A DNA stretch of 54,394 nucleotides, taken from assembly GCA_018433085.1 (NCBI GenBank), contig JAHDRW010000034.1, forward strand, positions 1 through 54,394, in the 5' to 3' direction. This document shows, one piece after another, positions 16,583 through 24,419 of this stretch. Positions within the stretch are counted from its first letter, which is position 1. Every line of letters starts with the position of its first letter. Below the pieces are notes generated by a model. That model saw nothing but the letters and a program-made list of their open reading frames with translations. It was not told the DNA's origin and did no database searches. The DNA is from Deltaproteobacteria bacterium. Lineage in GTDB: Bacteria > Desulfobacterota > Desulfomonilia > UBA1062. The position numbers and the translations under genes were made by a program.

Positions 16583-18028
16583 TTACCATGGCCGTCTGGT
16601 TTTTTTGTAGTATCTGGCAATGATCAAAATCGACGACCCGAGCATGAGAAGCGAGCAGATCAGGGTTATCAGCCGTCCATACTGCCATGTCCCATCTCTC
16701 CTGCTGTTGTACCGGTCCAACTTTTCGAACAGCTTCTCCTGCTCGAACACCTCGACCTTTCTGATCAGAGGATAGGGGTCGATCCCTTCGCTGGATATAT
16801 CTATGATGGGAAACACCTTTTCCGCGGTGGCGATCGCCTGGCTCATGGGACTGAACAGAAACAGCCGGTATGCCGGTTCAAACACGAGCATGAACTCGAA
16901 GATGTCCTGCAGGGTGTGAGGATTGTCTCCGATGCCGTCACCGTCCAGATCATACCCCCGGTAGTCGTCCCAGAAGTTTCCCCGTCCATCCTTGAAAAAG
17001 GTGTTGTTCCGTCCCTTCTGTGTTCCTCCGCGCAACTGCACGTTGGACAGGTTGTGTATGAAACTGTTGCCGTATATCGTGTTGAGCTCAGAGTTCTCCA
17101 GTATCACGGCCGCGATGTCGTTCCACACCACGAGATTGTTCTCGACCTCGGAATATCCCGCCTGATCGAAATACAGACCGATCGTGTTGTCGATGACCAG
17201 GTTGTACCTGCACTCGCTGTACCGCACGTCCTGCCACAACACGCCGTACGCGCGGAATCCCCGGTTGTGGGCGAAGACGTTCCGGTTCCACTCCATGTTC
17301 TTGGAGTACATGACCGCCGCACCTGCAACGTTGTCGGTGAGCAGGTTCTCGTTGAACTTGTTCCCTTCGGAATACATGTAGTGGAGCCCGTAGCGCGTGT
17401 GATGAATCCAATTGTCACGGATCATCCCGTAATTGGCGAACGAAACGTAGATGCCGTCTCTGGCGTGACGGATCTCGTTTCCCTCGATGAGGTAGTAGGC
17501 GGCGTCCCAGAGGTGAATGCCGTTTCCGCGGTCTTCCTGCACGTCATCTTCCCTGCCCGAGATCAGGTTGTTGCGGAACACGCACTTGTCGGACTGGTAG
17601 AAATAGCATCCGAACAGGTTGTCCAGGAACCGGCAGTCCTCTACATGGCCCTGTGTGCAATGCCTGAACATCAACCCTGAATCGTCCTTGCAGAGGTCGC
17701 GCCCCCCGTCCTTGACCGTGAAGCCCGTAAACGTGATGTTCTTTCCCGTCAGGGTCACGACCGTGCCGGTCTTCTCGCCCTGGATAACCGGATCGCCCCT
17801 GCCGATGACACGGATATCCTCGCCCTTGATAACGATATTGCCCCGGTACGTGCCGGGTTCCACCTCGATCGTATCACCGGTGGACACCGCCTCGAGCGCC
17901 TGCTCCAGCGAGGAGAAATCGCCGCCGCTCTCGGCGACGAGCAAGGTCTTGGCGCCTGCATTCCCCGATAAGAGAAGAAAGGCCAGAATTGCCAGTATCA
18001 CGAATACTCTTTGCCGCTCAGTTCTCAT
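16583..18028 (-). CDS. nosD: NosD periplasmic copper-site assembly protein with C-terminal membrane helix
   Basis: 481 residues. Sec signal (~1-26), then tandem right-handed beta-helix repeats (CASH/pectate-lyase-like) marked by many N-x-I/V...N-G-I-H/Y turns, e.g. GNGIHLWDAAYYLIEGNEI and ARDGIYVSF. The last ~30 residues are a membrane helix (YGRLITLICSLLMLGSSILII). NosD with NosFY forms the ABC complex needed for CuZ assembly. The C-terminal transmembrane anchor is extra compared with soluble NosD proteins and would fix it at the inner membrane beside NosY. The upstream 18029-18178 gap carries a stable hairpin. Confidence 0.9.
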   Translation of the reverse strand: MRTERQRVFVILAILAFLLLSGNAGAKTLLVAESGGDFSSLEQALEAVSTGDTIEVEPGTYRGNIVIKGEDIRVIGRGDPVIQGEKTGTVVTLTGKNITFTGFTVKDGGRDLCKDDSGLMFRHCTQGHVEDCRFLDNLFGCYFYQSDKCVFRNNLISGREDDVQEDRGNGIHLWDAAYYLIEGNEIRHARDGIYVSFANYGMIRDNWIHHTRYGLHYMYSEGNKFNENLLTDNVAGAAVMYSKNMEWNRNVFAHNRGFRAYGVLWQDVRYSECRYNLVIDNTIGLYFDQAGYSEVENNLVVWNDIAAVILENSELNTIYGNSFIHNLSNVQLRGGTQKGRNNTFFKDGRGNFWDDYRGYDLDGDGIGDNPHTLQDIFEFMLVFEPAYRLFLFSPMSQAIATAEKVFPIIDISSEGIDPYPLIRKVEVFEQEKLFEKLDRYNSRRDGTWQYGRLITLICSLLMLGSSILIIARYYKKTRRPW

Positions 18029-18129
18029 GCTGTCTTCTCTCTTGCGTGCCTTGCCGATGACGCGCTTTCTTAAAAGAAAATGCTTCTCCTTGGAGAAGGG
18101 CTCACCGGATATTACTTGACTTGAGAGCA

Positions 18130-18158
18130 GGTCCGGCCCTTTCTACATGGGCCGGACC
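18130..18158 (-). promoter_or_regulatory. Perfect 10-bp hairpin between the nosZ-B block and nosD
   Basis: GGTCCGGCCC (18130-18139) and GGGCCGGACC (18149-18158) pair perfectly around a 9-base loop, 20 bases after the stop of the small secreted-protein gene. No T-run follows in the direction of transcription, so it is unlikely to be a full terminator. It is well placed as a 3' mRNA stabiliser or partial attenuator giving more nosZ message than assembly-gene message. A second small stem (TTCTCCTTGGAGAA, ~18086-18099) follows. Confidence 0.6.
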
Positions 18159-18178
18159 CTTGAAGATAACTCAGCCGT

Positions 18179-18571
18179 TTATTCCTGCATTCCGGCTCGT
18201 GTCACCGCGGCTCCGGCCTTGATGTACCACTGCCACGCCTGATTCAGATCGATGCTTATGTCCTTGGTATACTCGCCCTTATCCATCTTGGCGCGGGATG
18301 AATCAAGGAGTTTGTTGGCCTTCTCGTACCAGAACTTACCGTCCTCGAACTCGCCCTTCTTGAGCTCTGACGACTCGTCGTTGATCTCGGCGCCTACGAC
18401 CTTGACCCCGTTCGCCACGATGTCCTTGGTCTGCGAGGCATTGGCATAGCCTTCCTCGCAGAGGGCCTTCATGTCCTTCATGTCTATGGCTTGTTGTGCA
18501 TGGCTGACGGTTGCCAGACCCAGAGCAACTACCATTGCAAAACCGACCATGAGTCCGATCTTTCTCTTCAT
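18179..18571 (-). CDS. Small secreted protein of unknown function downstream of nosB
   Basis: 130 residues from the ATG at 18571 (AGGAG seven bases upstream; ATGs at 18586 and 18577 are alternatives). Clear Sec signal, cleaved near VSHAQQ. The mature ~105 residues are helical, acidic and carry one Cys (KALCEEG); segments such as DESSELKKGEFEDGKFWYEKA look like a helical bundle. I recognise no family. It has neither a heme motif nor a clear copper motif. Its place between nosB-like and nosD, inside the operon, implies a periplasmic role with NosZ. A C-terminal QAWQWYIKAGAAVTRAGMQE stretch is unusually aromatic. Confidence 0.7.
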   Translation of the reverse strand: MKRKIGLMVGFAMVVALGLATVSHAQQAIDMKDMKALCEEGYANASQTKDIVANGVKVVGAEINDESSELKKGEFEDGKFWYEKANKLLDSSRAKMDKGEYTKDISIDLNQAWQWYIKAGAAVTRAGMQE

Positions 18572-18601
18572 TTTCATTCTCCTCATCCTTCTCTAGGATG
18601 G

Positions 18602-19225
18602 TCAGGTGATTGAATACATTGCCCTATGGTTTTTTCTGTCGATCCACCACTCCATGCCGGCGGCGATGAAAGCCAGCGCAGAGCCCAGTATCAACAGCAA
18701 TGTCCCCAACTCGAACTGCGACCAGGTGGTGAATTGGGCCAACTGGTTCTCACCCATCAGGGGCGGCATAAAGGGTTCCACGTGAATTGCCGCTTTCGGG
18801 TCCAGATCGTGTCCATAGCTGTAAATGTAGTAGACAAAAGACGTTGCTCCGTACAAACCCAGGAGGCCGTTCAAACCCACCACACTGTACAGAAACCATG
18901 GTCTCTTCCAGAAGGCCGCGATGATCAGCAGCACGCCTACGGCGACGATGCTCACCGGCAGAATCTTGAAGATGATCAGGTCCGGGCTGATCGGGTGCAT
19001 TCCGATGTAGTGGTTCAGCACGTCGAGTTCATCTATACCGCCGTCCATTTCCGCCACGTCCGGCGGGTCGGCCGGCTTGTAGGTGTACACCGTCATGCCG
19101 ATCCCGTCGGGATACGAGTTGCACCAGAGGTAGATCGACCACATGGGAGAGCTCACGCTGGCAAGCAGCAGAACACCTGCCGCCACCAGCATTATGATGC
19201 GCCCTTTTCCCCACCAGTTTTTCAT
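18602..19225 (-). CDS. nosB: NosB-like four-helix membrane protein downstream of nosZ
   Basis: 207 residues with four hydrophobic segments (~10-30, ~83-103, ~108-130, ~168-190). The first loop is long and acidic (YTYKPADPPDVAEMDGG...). Clade II (atypical) nos clusters carry a membrane protein gene called nosB right after nosZ; the position, 21 bases after the nosZ stop, size and topology fit that. The motif LNHYIGMHPI contains two His that could bind metal or heme. The function of NosB is not established. AGGAG-N6-ATG supports the start. Confidence 0.7.
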   Translation of the reverse strand: MKNWWGKGRIIMLVAAGVLLLASVSSPMWSIYLWCNSYPDGIGMTVYTYKPADPPDVAEMDGGIDELDVLNHYIGMHPISPDLIIFKILPVSIVAVGVLLIIAAFWKRPWFLYSVVGLNGLLGLYGATSFVYYIYSYGHDLDPKAAIHVEPFMPPLMGENQLAQFTTWSQFELGTLLLILGSALAFIAAGMEWWIDRKNHRAMYSIT

Positions 19226-19246
19226 TTTCCACTCCTGTTCTTCGGT

Positions 19247-21166
19247 TTACTTTCTCGGCTTGACTAAGAGATATCCCTGCATTTCCTGATGCAGTGCGGA
19301 ACAGAAATTCACGCAATAATATGGCCATACACCGACCTTGTCGGCTACGAACTCGTAGGTCTGCGTCTCTCCCGGGGTCGGTACGCCGATCACGTTGTGC
19401 TCGCAGATGCCGAATCCGTGAATCTCGTCGCGCATGGTCTCCATATTGGTCAGATGGAAGATCACCTTGTCGCCCTGCATAACCTCGACCACGTTGGGAT
19501 AGATCGCGCTCCTGATCTCGCCGGCGAACACCTCGACCGTGTTTTTGTCCTTGCGGACGACACGCGCGTCTTCCGGCTTGTAGATTGCGTATTCATTCTC
19601 GGGATTCTTCTCTTTCGTGTACACTTCGAACACATCCGGCTCGATGAGCCCCGACTCTACGATACATCCATAGTGCGGCTCAGGCTCGGGGAATGCCTGG
19701 AAGATGACCCGCATCTTCTCTCCGGAGAGATCGATCAGCTGCATGGACTCGGGCTGGTCGGGACCGACCTTCAGATGTGTTCCCTTGGACAGTTTGTTCA
19801 AAGACAGGACCCAATCACCGCGGGGCTTCGTGGTCAGGCCGTGAGGTGCAGCGATGTGACCGATGTTGTACTGGATCGGAACCTTGTCGACCATTTTCCA
19901 CTGATCCGGACCCTTCTGCCAGCGCCACTTTGCGACTGCGCTCTCCACGAAGAGCGAGGTGTATGCAAATCCCTTGTTGTCAAAGGTGGTATGCAACGGT
20001 CCCAGACCAAGGGGAATCTCGGCGACTTTCGTGGTTTTCTCGTTCAGCACGGTGATTCCCATGTCCTTGCCCACGAAATCCTTGTTCTGGATCGCCTTGA
20101 GCATTCCCTTGAAGGAATGGACCACCACAACCGGGGCCAGTTTCCCGTTACCTACAATGAATTCGCCGTCGGGAGAAACATCCACGCCGTGCGGGCTTTT
20201 CTTGGTGGGCATGGCGTATACGATTCCGTCCACCTTGGACGGGTCCAGCACCCGGATACCGTCGATCTTCTCGAATTTGCCTTCGTTGACGGCCTTTTCG
20301 GCCTTTTTCCAGTTCACGGCGAGAATATAGTCCTTGTCCCGCTGAGAGGCGGTCACTTCCAGGGGTTTGCCCTCGATATATTCTGCTTCCGAATTATAGC
20401 AGGTAAAGAATGCCCAGTCCTTGCTTCCCAGTTTGCCTGCATCGCCAAGATCGTAGTTCCACGGCGGCATCTTGATCTGGAAGCTCTTGTCAAGTGACAT
20501 GTGGCCCGTCTTGGGATCGACGTGAATGAAGCACAGGACCCCGTTAAACTTGCCGTTATAGTCTTTTACCGGTACATACGTTCCCTTGGGAATCGGCACC
20601 GAGAAGCGCGTTGCCATCAACACATACTCGGTATTGGAGGTAATGTAGCTCGATGCATGATTCCCCATGACGTTCGGTACCGGTCCCAAGATCTGGTGTG
20701 TCTTGAAATCGTCCAGATTTATGCGAGCGAGCCGGTTGTGGGCGCAGTCATGAACGAACAGCCATCGTCCGTCATAATCGCCGTTGGTTTCGCTCAATGC
20801 CGGGTGATGCACGTCCCCCCAGGTAAGCCCCGAATCGCCCAGTATTTTCCTGCTATAATTGTCATACCCCCATCCAGTGGCTGAATAATGCGAAAAGACC
20901 GGGATGGTTCTGATATGCCGGCAGGACGGCAGACCATAGACGTAGACATTACCGCTGTGCCCCCCCGACAGGAACGCATAGTAATCGTCGAAGTCCCCGG
21001 GCGCCACATAGGTCTTGAGGGCATCCTGCGCCAATGTGCTCTTATTGGTCGTGGACTTCTTGATCCTGTCGCGTCTGCTTGCTGCATCGGCTGCTACCGT
21101 GAACGCAAAGGTAACAGCCAGCAACAACGAAAACACGGTTACGAGTTGCCTTTTCCATCTTCTCAT
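19247..21166 (-). CDS. nosZ: Nitrous oxide reductase, clade II (Sec-exported)
   Basis: 639 residues. The signal peptide (RRWKRQLVTVFSLLLAVTFAF...ADA) lacks a twin-arginine consensus (RRxFL), the usual mark of clade II NosZ. The N-terminal beta-propeller carries the CuZ histidines: the HH pair in WGDVHHPALSET, and further His in VHDCAHNRLARI, KSPHGVDVSPDG, LGPLHTTFDNKG and AAPHGLTT. The C-terminal cupredoxin has the CuA motif CVNFCSALHQEM, preceded by the CuA His in GICEHN. NosZ reduces N2O to N2 in the periplasm with electrons from a cytochrome c. The protein has usual family length and no broken motif, so it should be functional. AGAGGAG upstream gives a strong RBS. Confidence 0.95.
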   Translation of the reverse strand: MRRWKRQLVTVFSLLLAVTFAFTVAADAASRRDRIKKSTTNKSTLAQDALKTYVAPGDFDDYYAFLSGGHSGNVYVYGLPSCRHIRTIPVFSHYSATGWGYDNYSRKILGDSGLTWGDVHHPALSETNGDYDGRWLFVHDCAHNRLARINLDDFKTHQILGPVPNVMGNHASSYITSNTEYVLMATRFSVPIPKGTYVPVKDYNGKFNGVLCFIHVDPKTGHMSLDKSFQIKMPPWNYDLGDAGKLGSKDWAFFTCYNSEAEYIEGKPLEVTASQRDKDYILAVNWKKAEKAVNEGKFEKIDGIRVLDPSKVDGIVYAMPTKKSPHGVDVSPDGEFIVGNGKLAPVVVVHSFKGMLKAIQNKDFVGKDMGITVLNEKTTKVAEIPLGLGPLHTTFDNKGFAYTSLFVESAVAKWRWQKGPDQWKMVDKVPIQYNIGHIAAPHGLTTKPRGDWVLSLNKLSKGTHLKVGPDQPESMQLIDLSGEKMRVIFQAFPEPEPHYGCIVESGLIEPDVFEVYTKEKNPENEYAIYKPEDARVVRKDKNTVEVFAGEIRSAIYPNVVEVMQGDKVIFHLTNMETMRDEIHGFGICEHNVIGVPTPGETQTYEFVADKVGVWPYYCVNFCSALHQEMQGYLLVKPRK

Positions 21167-21225
21167 AGCTTTCTCCTCTGATATATTTTCTTAAATCCAA
21201 ACTCCATCCGACCCCTGGCCGCCCG

Positions 21226-22527
21226 TTATTCCTGCGAGGGCAGCGGTAATCCCTTTTCTTCGTATTCCTTGACTAACTTGTTAGCCTCCTTGATCTTTTC
21301 TATGAATTCATCGGCCTCCGCCTCGTCCTTGAACTTGTACTGGGCCGTCTTCAGGATGAAGTCCATGGTCCCGGTCGGCGCCTTGAGGAAATCTTCGAGC
21401 GTCCGGCCCGTAAAGCGGATCGGCACGTCCTCGTAGGCGTTGGAGAGATCCGGCCCCAGGTTCGTGGGGGAGAACACCTGGTATACGGCCACGGAGTGAC
21501 ACGCAAAGCATCCCTTGTTCACGAACATCGCGCCCGGCCCGTTCATCATCTCCTCTTCACGCGCGATTTCTTCCGGGCTTAAGACCTCGCGGAAACCGCC
21601 CCTTCCCGGGAGATAGTCCACAGGTATGTCCTCTTTGCGCCAGCTCATCATCAGCAGGGCGATGCTGTTGACCTCGTCGGAGGTGAACCTGAACTCGGGC
21701 ATGATGGAGGTGGGAACGATCGACTTCGCATTCTTTATATGCTCCACGTGCCAGTTGAAGACAGAGCCGTATCCGGCAACGTTCTCGAACCCGAACTCCT
21801 CGGGATGTTTGTCGCCCTCGTAGGTGAGGTCCGGCCCGATGATCCCTCCCCGGTCGTTGATGATATGGCACGCCCTGCAGCCGTTTTTCGACACCAGCTC
21901 CTTTCCCTTGTTGATGAACTCCATGCCCTCGGTATCCGTCTCGTACCGGTGGCAGATATTGCAGTTGGCCTGCATCGGGGAGGAACGGTCGCTGATGAGA
22001 TAGTCGTCGGCGATATATGAAGCCATGAGGGTCTCGTTCCACTCGCGCTGGCTCACCCATCCGTGGGCGGCCATCACGTCGGTGGAATAACCCTGCCCTC
22101 CATGGCAGACAGTGCAGCCGAATTTGGAGAAGGGGTGCTTCTGGATGAGCTCAGGATGAGGGTGCGTGGCGAATGGATGCTCTTCCTCCTCCAGCCCCTT
22201 CCACTCGAGTCCCAGGTGGCAGGTAATGCACCGGTCCGTTCTCCCGAGCTCGGGCACCCAGATCTGGCGTACGCCCGTTTCGATATTTGCCGCCTTCTCA
22301 GGGCCGAACTTCTCCGCTATCAGTCTGGTGAAATCCCGTTGTATGGTTCTCCATTCAAAGCCGGTCTCCCTATTGGCCGCAACACCGACAACCGCCAGGA
22401 GGAGAAAGCTCAACAGGCACACCAACACCGTATCCCTGTTTGTCAGGCGTTCTCGCCAGTCACCCCGAGTCTCTTTATTTTTCTTTCTTTTCAATAGATT
22501 CAGCATGCTTCCCTTACCCCGATTCAT
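21226..22527 (-). CDS. Membrane-anchored pentaheme cytochrome c of the nos bc-type complex
   Basis: 433 residues with one N-terminal membrane helix (TVLVCLLSFLLLAVVGVA, ~34-52) and five CxxCH heme motifs: CITCH, CTVCH, CNICH, CRACH and CFACH. The spacing FGCTVCHGGQGY and GCRACHIINDRGGIIGPDL resembles cytochromes c fused or joined to bc complexes in Desulfobacterota and Deferribacteres. Its ATG overlaps the cytochrome b stop (TGATG), so it is translated with it. In the inferred scheme it takes electrons from the Rieske/cytochrome b pair and gives them to NosZ, 59 bases downstream. A MLNLL start at 22506 is possible. Confidence 0.85.
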   Translation of the reverse strand: MNRGKGSMLNLLKRKKNKETRGDWRERLTNRDTVLVCLLSFLLLAVVGVAANRETGFEWRTIQRDFTRLIAEKFGPEKAANIETGVRQIWVPELGRTDRCITCHLGLEWKGLEEEEHPFATHPHPELIQKHPFSKFGCTVCHGGQGYSTDVMAAHGWVSQREWNETLMASYIADDYLISDRSSPMQANCNICHRYETDTEGMEFINKGKELVSKNGCRACHIINDRGGIIGPDLTYEGDKHPEEFGFENVAGYGSVFNWHVEHIKNAKSIVPTSIMPEFRFTSDEVNSIALLMMSWRKEDIPVDYLPGRGGFREVLSPEEIAREEEMMNGPGAMFVNKGCFACHSVAVYQVFSPTNLGPDLSNAYEDVPIRFTGRTLEDFLKAPTGTMDFILKTAQYKFKDEAEADEFIEKIKEANKLVKEYEEKGLPLPSQE

Positions 22528-23837
22528 CAGAAGTTGACCGGCAACTCAGGCCACTGTTCCCACGGCCAGTAAAACACCCAGCTCGGCCCCCTGCAGAAGG
22601 CGCCCACGCATATCAACGCAACGATCACCAGGATCACCACGGTAAAGACGATGTTCTGCTTAAGCCTTTCGCGGGGAAACCAGATCCCGCAGTTGGCGGC
22701 GGATGTCCTGTCCAGATACGGCACGGCGACGAGCCAGACCAGAAGAATGGACGGAATCACGATACCGCCGAGAAACGCCCCGTTTACCGTCATACCGGCC
22801 AGCGTAAAGGTGGTATCCGCGATGAGCTCCTGGAGCCACAGGAAATACCAGGGTGCCTTTGCCGGGTTCGGAGCCATGGTCGGATCGGCAGGTGCCTCCA
22901 GGGGAAACTGGATGTATATGGCCAGCAGAATGGTGATCGCCATCGTCCCGAGACTGACCAGCCAAAGCCTCCTGACGAGGTTCGGAGAGCTCAGTATCCG
23001 GTCTTCTTCCTCCATCTGGGACGGGGCTTGTACCTTGATGTCGATTCCACTGGTGATTCCCAGTAAGGAGTATGTCTTGGTGGATGCCGGCACGGCGTCC
23101 GTCATCCCGTGCTGCAGCGATACCTGGTCCATGCAGGCGAGCCCGCCGTCCTTTCTGATCCGCCACATGTGATAGGCCATCAGGACAAGCATGAAGATCG
23201 GGAGCAGGGCGCAGTGAAGGACATAGAACCTCAGTAGCGCATTCTGGTCGATGATCGTCCCTCCGATAAGGGCCAGCTTGATGTGCTCTCCCACAAACGG
23301 CACCGAGGCAGCCACGTTCGCACCGATGATCATGGCCCAGTAGGCCAGCTGATCCATCGGGAGGAGATACCCGGTGTAGGAGAGCGCCAGGGTGAGCAGC
23401 AGGAGGATTATCCCGACCACCCAGTTCCGTGGACGGTTTCCCATTTTGCCGGGAGATTTCTTGTATGCCCCGGTATAGAACACCCTCATCATGTGCAGGA
23501 ACACGCTGACGACCATCAGTTGGGCCGCTACCCGATGCACCCCGCGCAGGAACCATCCGTACGAGGTGGCGAAATCAATGTCCTTCATGCTGGGATAGGC
23601 CCGTTCCATGGACGGGGTATAGTGGAACATCAGAATGAGCCCGGTGATGGAGAGTATGACAAAGAGCACCGCGCTTATCGTCCCCAGCCAGAATGAGTAC
23701 GAGAAGGAGAGGCTCCTTTTCGTTACCGTGGAGGGAAACCAGTGTAGCAACATATTTTTGACGATAGCATCGTTGGCTTCGCGCTGGCTCTCCGGTCTCC
23801 ATGACCACAACAATCGTTTTGCAATCCCGCTTTTCAT
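22527..23837 (-). CDS. Cytochrome b (b6/bc1-type, fused N and C halves)
   Basis: 436 residues from the ATG at 23837, preferred over 23855 because AGGGA precedes it. About eight membrane helices in cytochrome b order. Heme b ligands: RGVHRVAAQLMVVSVFLHMMR in helix B and VLHCALLPIFMLVLMAYHMWR in helix D. After the b6-like half comes the subunit IV-like half with the PAKAPWYFLWLQELI motif, equivalent to the Qo-site PEWY region: here the residues read PW-YF rather than PEWY. It should oxidise quinol and pass electrons to Rieske. It lies between Rieske and the pentaheme cytochrome. Confidence 0.88.
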   Translation of the reverse strand: MKSGIAKRLLWSWRPESQREANDAIVKNMLLHWFPSTVTKRSLSFSYSFWLGTISAVLFVILSITGLILMFHYTPSMERAYPSMKDIDFATSYGWFLRGVHRVAAQLMVVSVFLHMMRVFYTGAYKKSPGKMGNRPRNWVVGIILLLLTLALSYTGYLLPMDQLAYWAMIIGANVAASVPFVGEHIKLALIGGTIIDQNALLRFYVLHCALLPIFMLVLMAYHMWRIRKDGGLACMDQVSLQHGMTDAVPASTKTYSLLGITSGIDIKVQAPSQMEEEDRILSSPNLVRRLWLVSLGTMAITILLAIYIQFPLEAPADPTMAPNPAKAPWYFLWLQELIADTTFTLAGMTVNGAFLGGIVIPSILLVWLVAVPYLDRTSAANCGIWFPRERLKQNIVFTVVILVIVALICVGAFCRGPSWVFYWPWEQWPELPVNF

Positions 23838-23891
23838 GTCTGTCCCTGGTCTCATCGTATTTTGTTGTTCGTATGGAGGGAAGACACCCGG

Positions 23892-24410
23892 CTAGGCCTC
23901 GACCTTCAGCCTGGCGTTCTTGTCGACTTCCTCGCCCTTATCCACGACCACCTGTCCGTCATCCTGCGCGATTTCCATCTTATAGTGCGGGAGGGGGGTA
24001 GGAGCCGGCCCGCAGTAATTGGTACCGTCGGCCCGGAACTTCGACCCGTGGCAGGGGCAGACGAACTCGAAGGTTTCCTCGACCTCCTCGTCGCCGTGTT
24101 TCACTTTTCTCGGCTGGCTGAACTCGGAGATCTGCACGTTGCATCCCAGATGGGTGCAGACGCACGATACCGTATGCATGCCCTTTTCCTCCTTGAACAC
24201 GAATATCCTGAAGGCGCTCAGGAACTTGTGCCCCTGGGGAAAGACGTTGGGCAACCCGACCTTGATACGTTTCACCGGTTCGTAGAGGACGTTGGGGATA
24301 CACGATCTGAGAAAGAAAAACGCCTGACCTCCTATGGCGAGGAGGGACGCGCCTCCCACCCACTTGAAAAAACGTCGTCTCGATAAACCCGTTGTCTTTT
24401 CTTCCGTCAT
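23892..24410 (-). CDS. Rieske [2Fe-2S] protein
   Basis: 172 residues. Tat-type signal SRRRFFKWVGGASLLAIGG and an N-terminal helix. The cluster ligands are in CTHLGC and CPCHGSKF (two Cys and two His); the intervening disulfide Cys are also present. In the bc-type complex it takes electrons from quinol at the Qo site and passes them to cytochrome c. RBS AGGAG overlaps the stop of the preceding gene, so coupling to the FeS flavoprotein is likely. Confidence 0.92.
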   Translation of the reverse strand: MTEEKTTGLSRRRFFKWVGGASLLAIGGQAFFFLRSCIPNVLYEPVKRIKVGLPNVFPQGHKFLSAFRIFVFKEEKGMHTVSCVCTHLGCNVQISEFSQPRKVKHGDEEVEETFEFVCPCHGSKFRADGTNYCGPAPTPLPHYKMEIAQDDGQVVVDKGEEVDKNARLKVEA

Positions 24411-24419
24411 CAGTGGCTC

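Noticed and set aside
18130..18158. Hairpin as a Rho-independent terminator
   Set aside because: Lacks a T-run; would cut off nosDFLY from their promoter.
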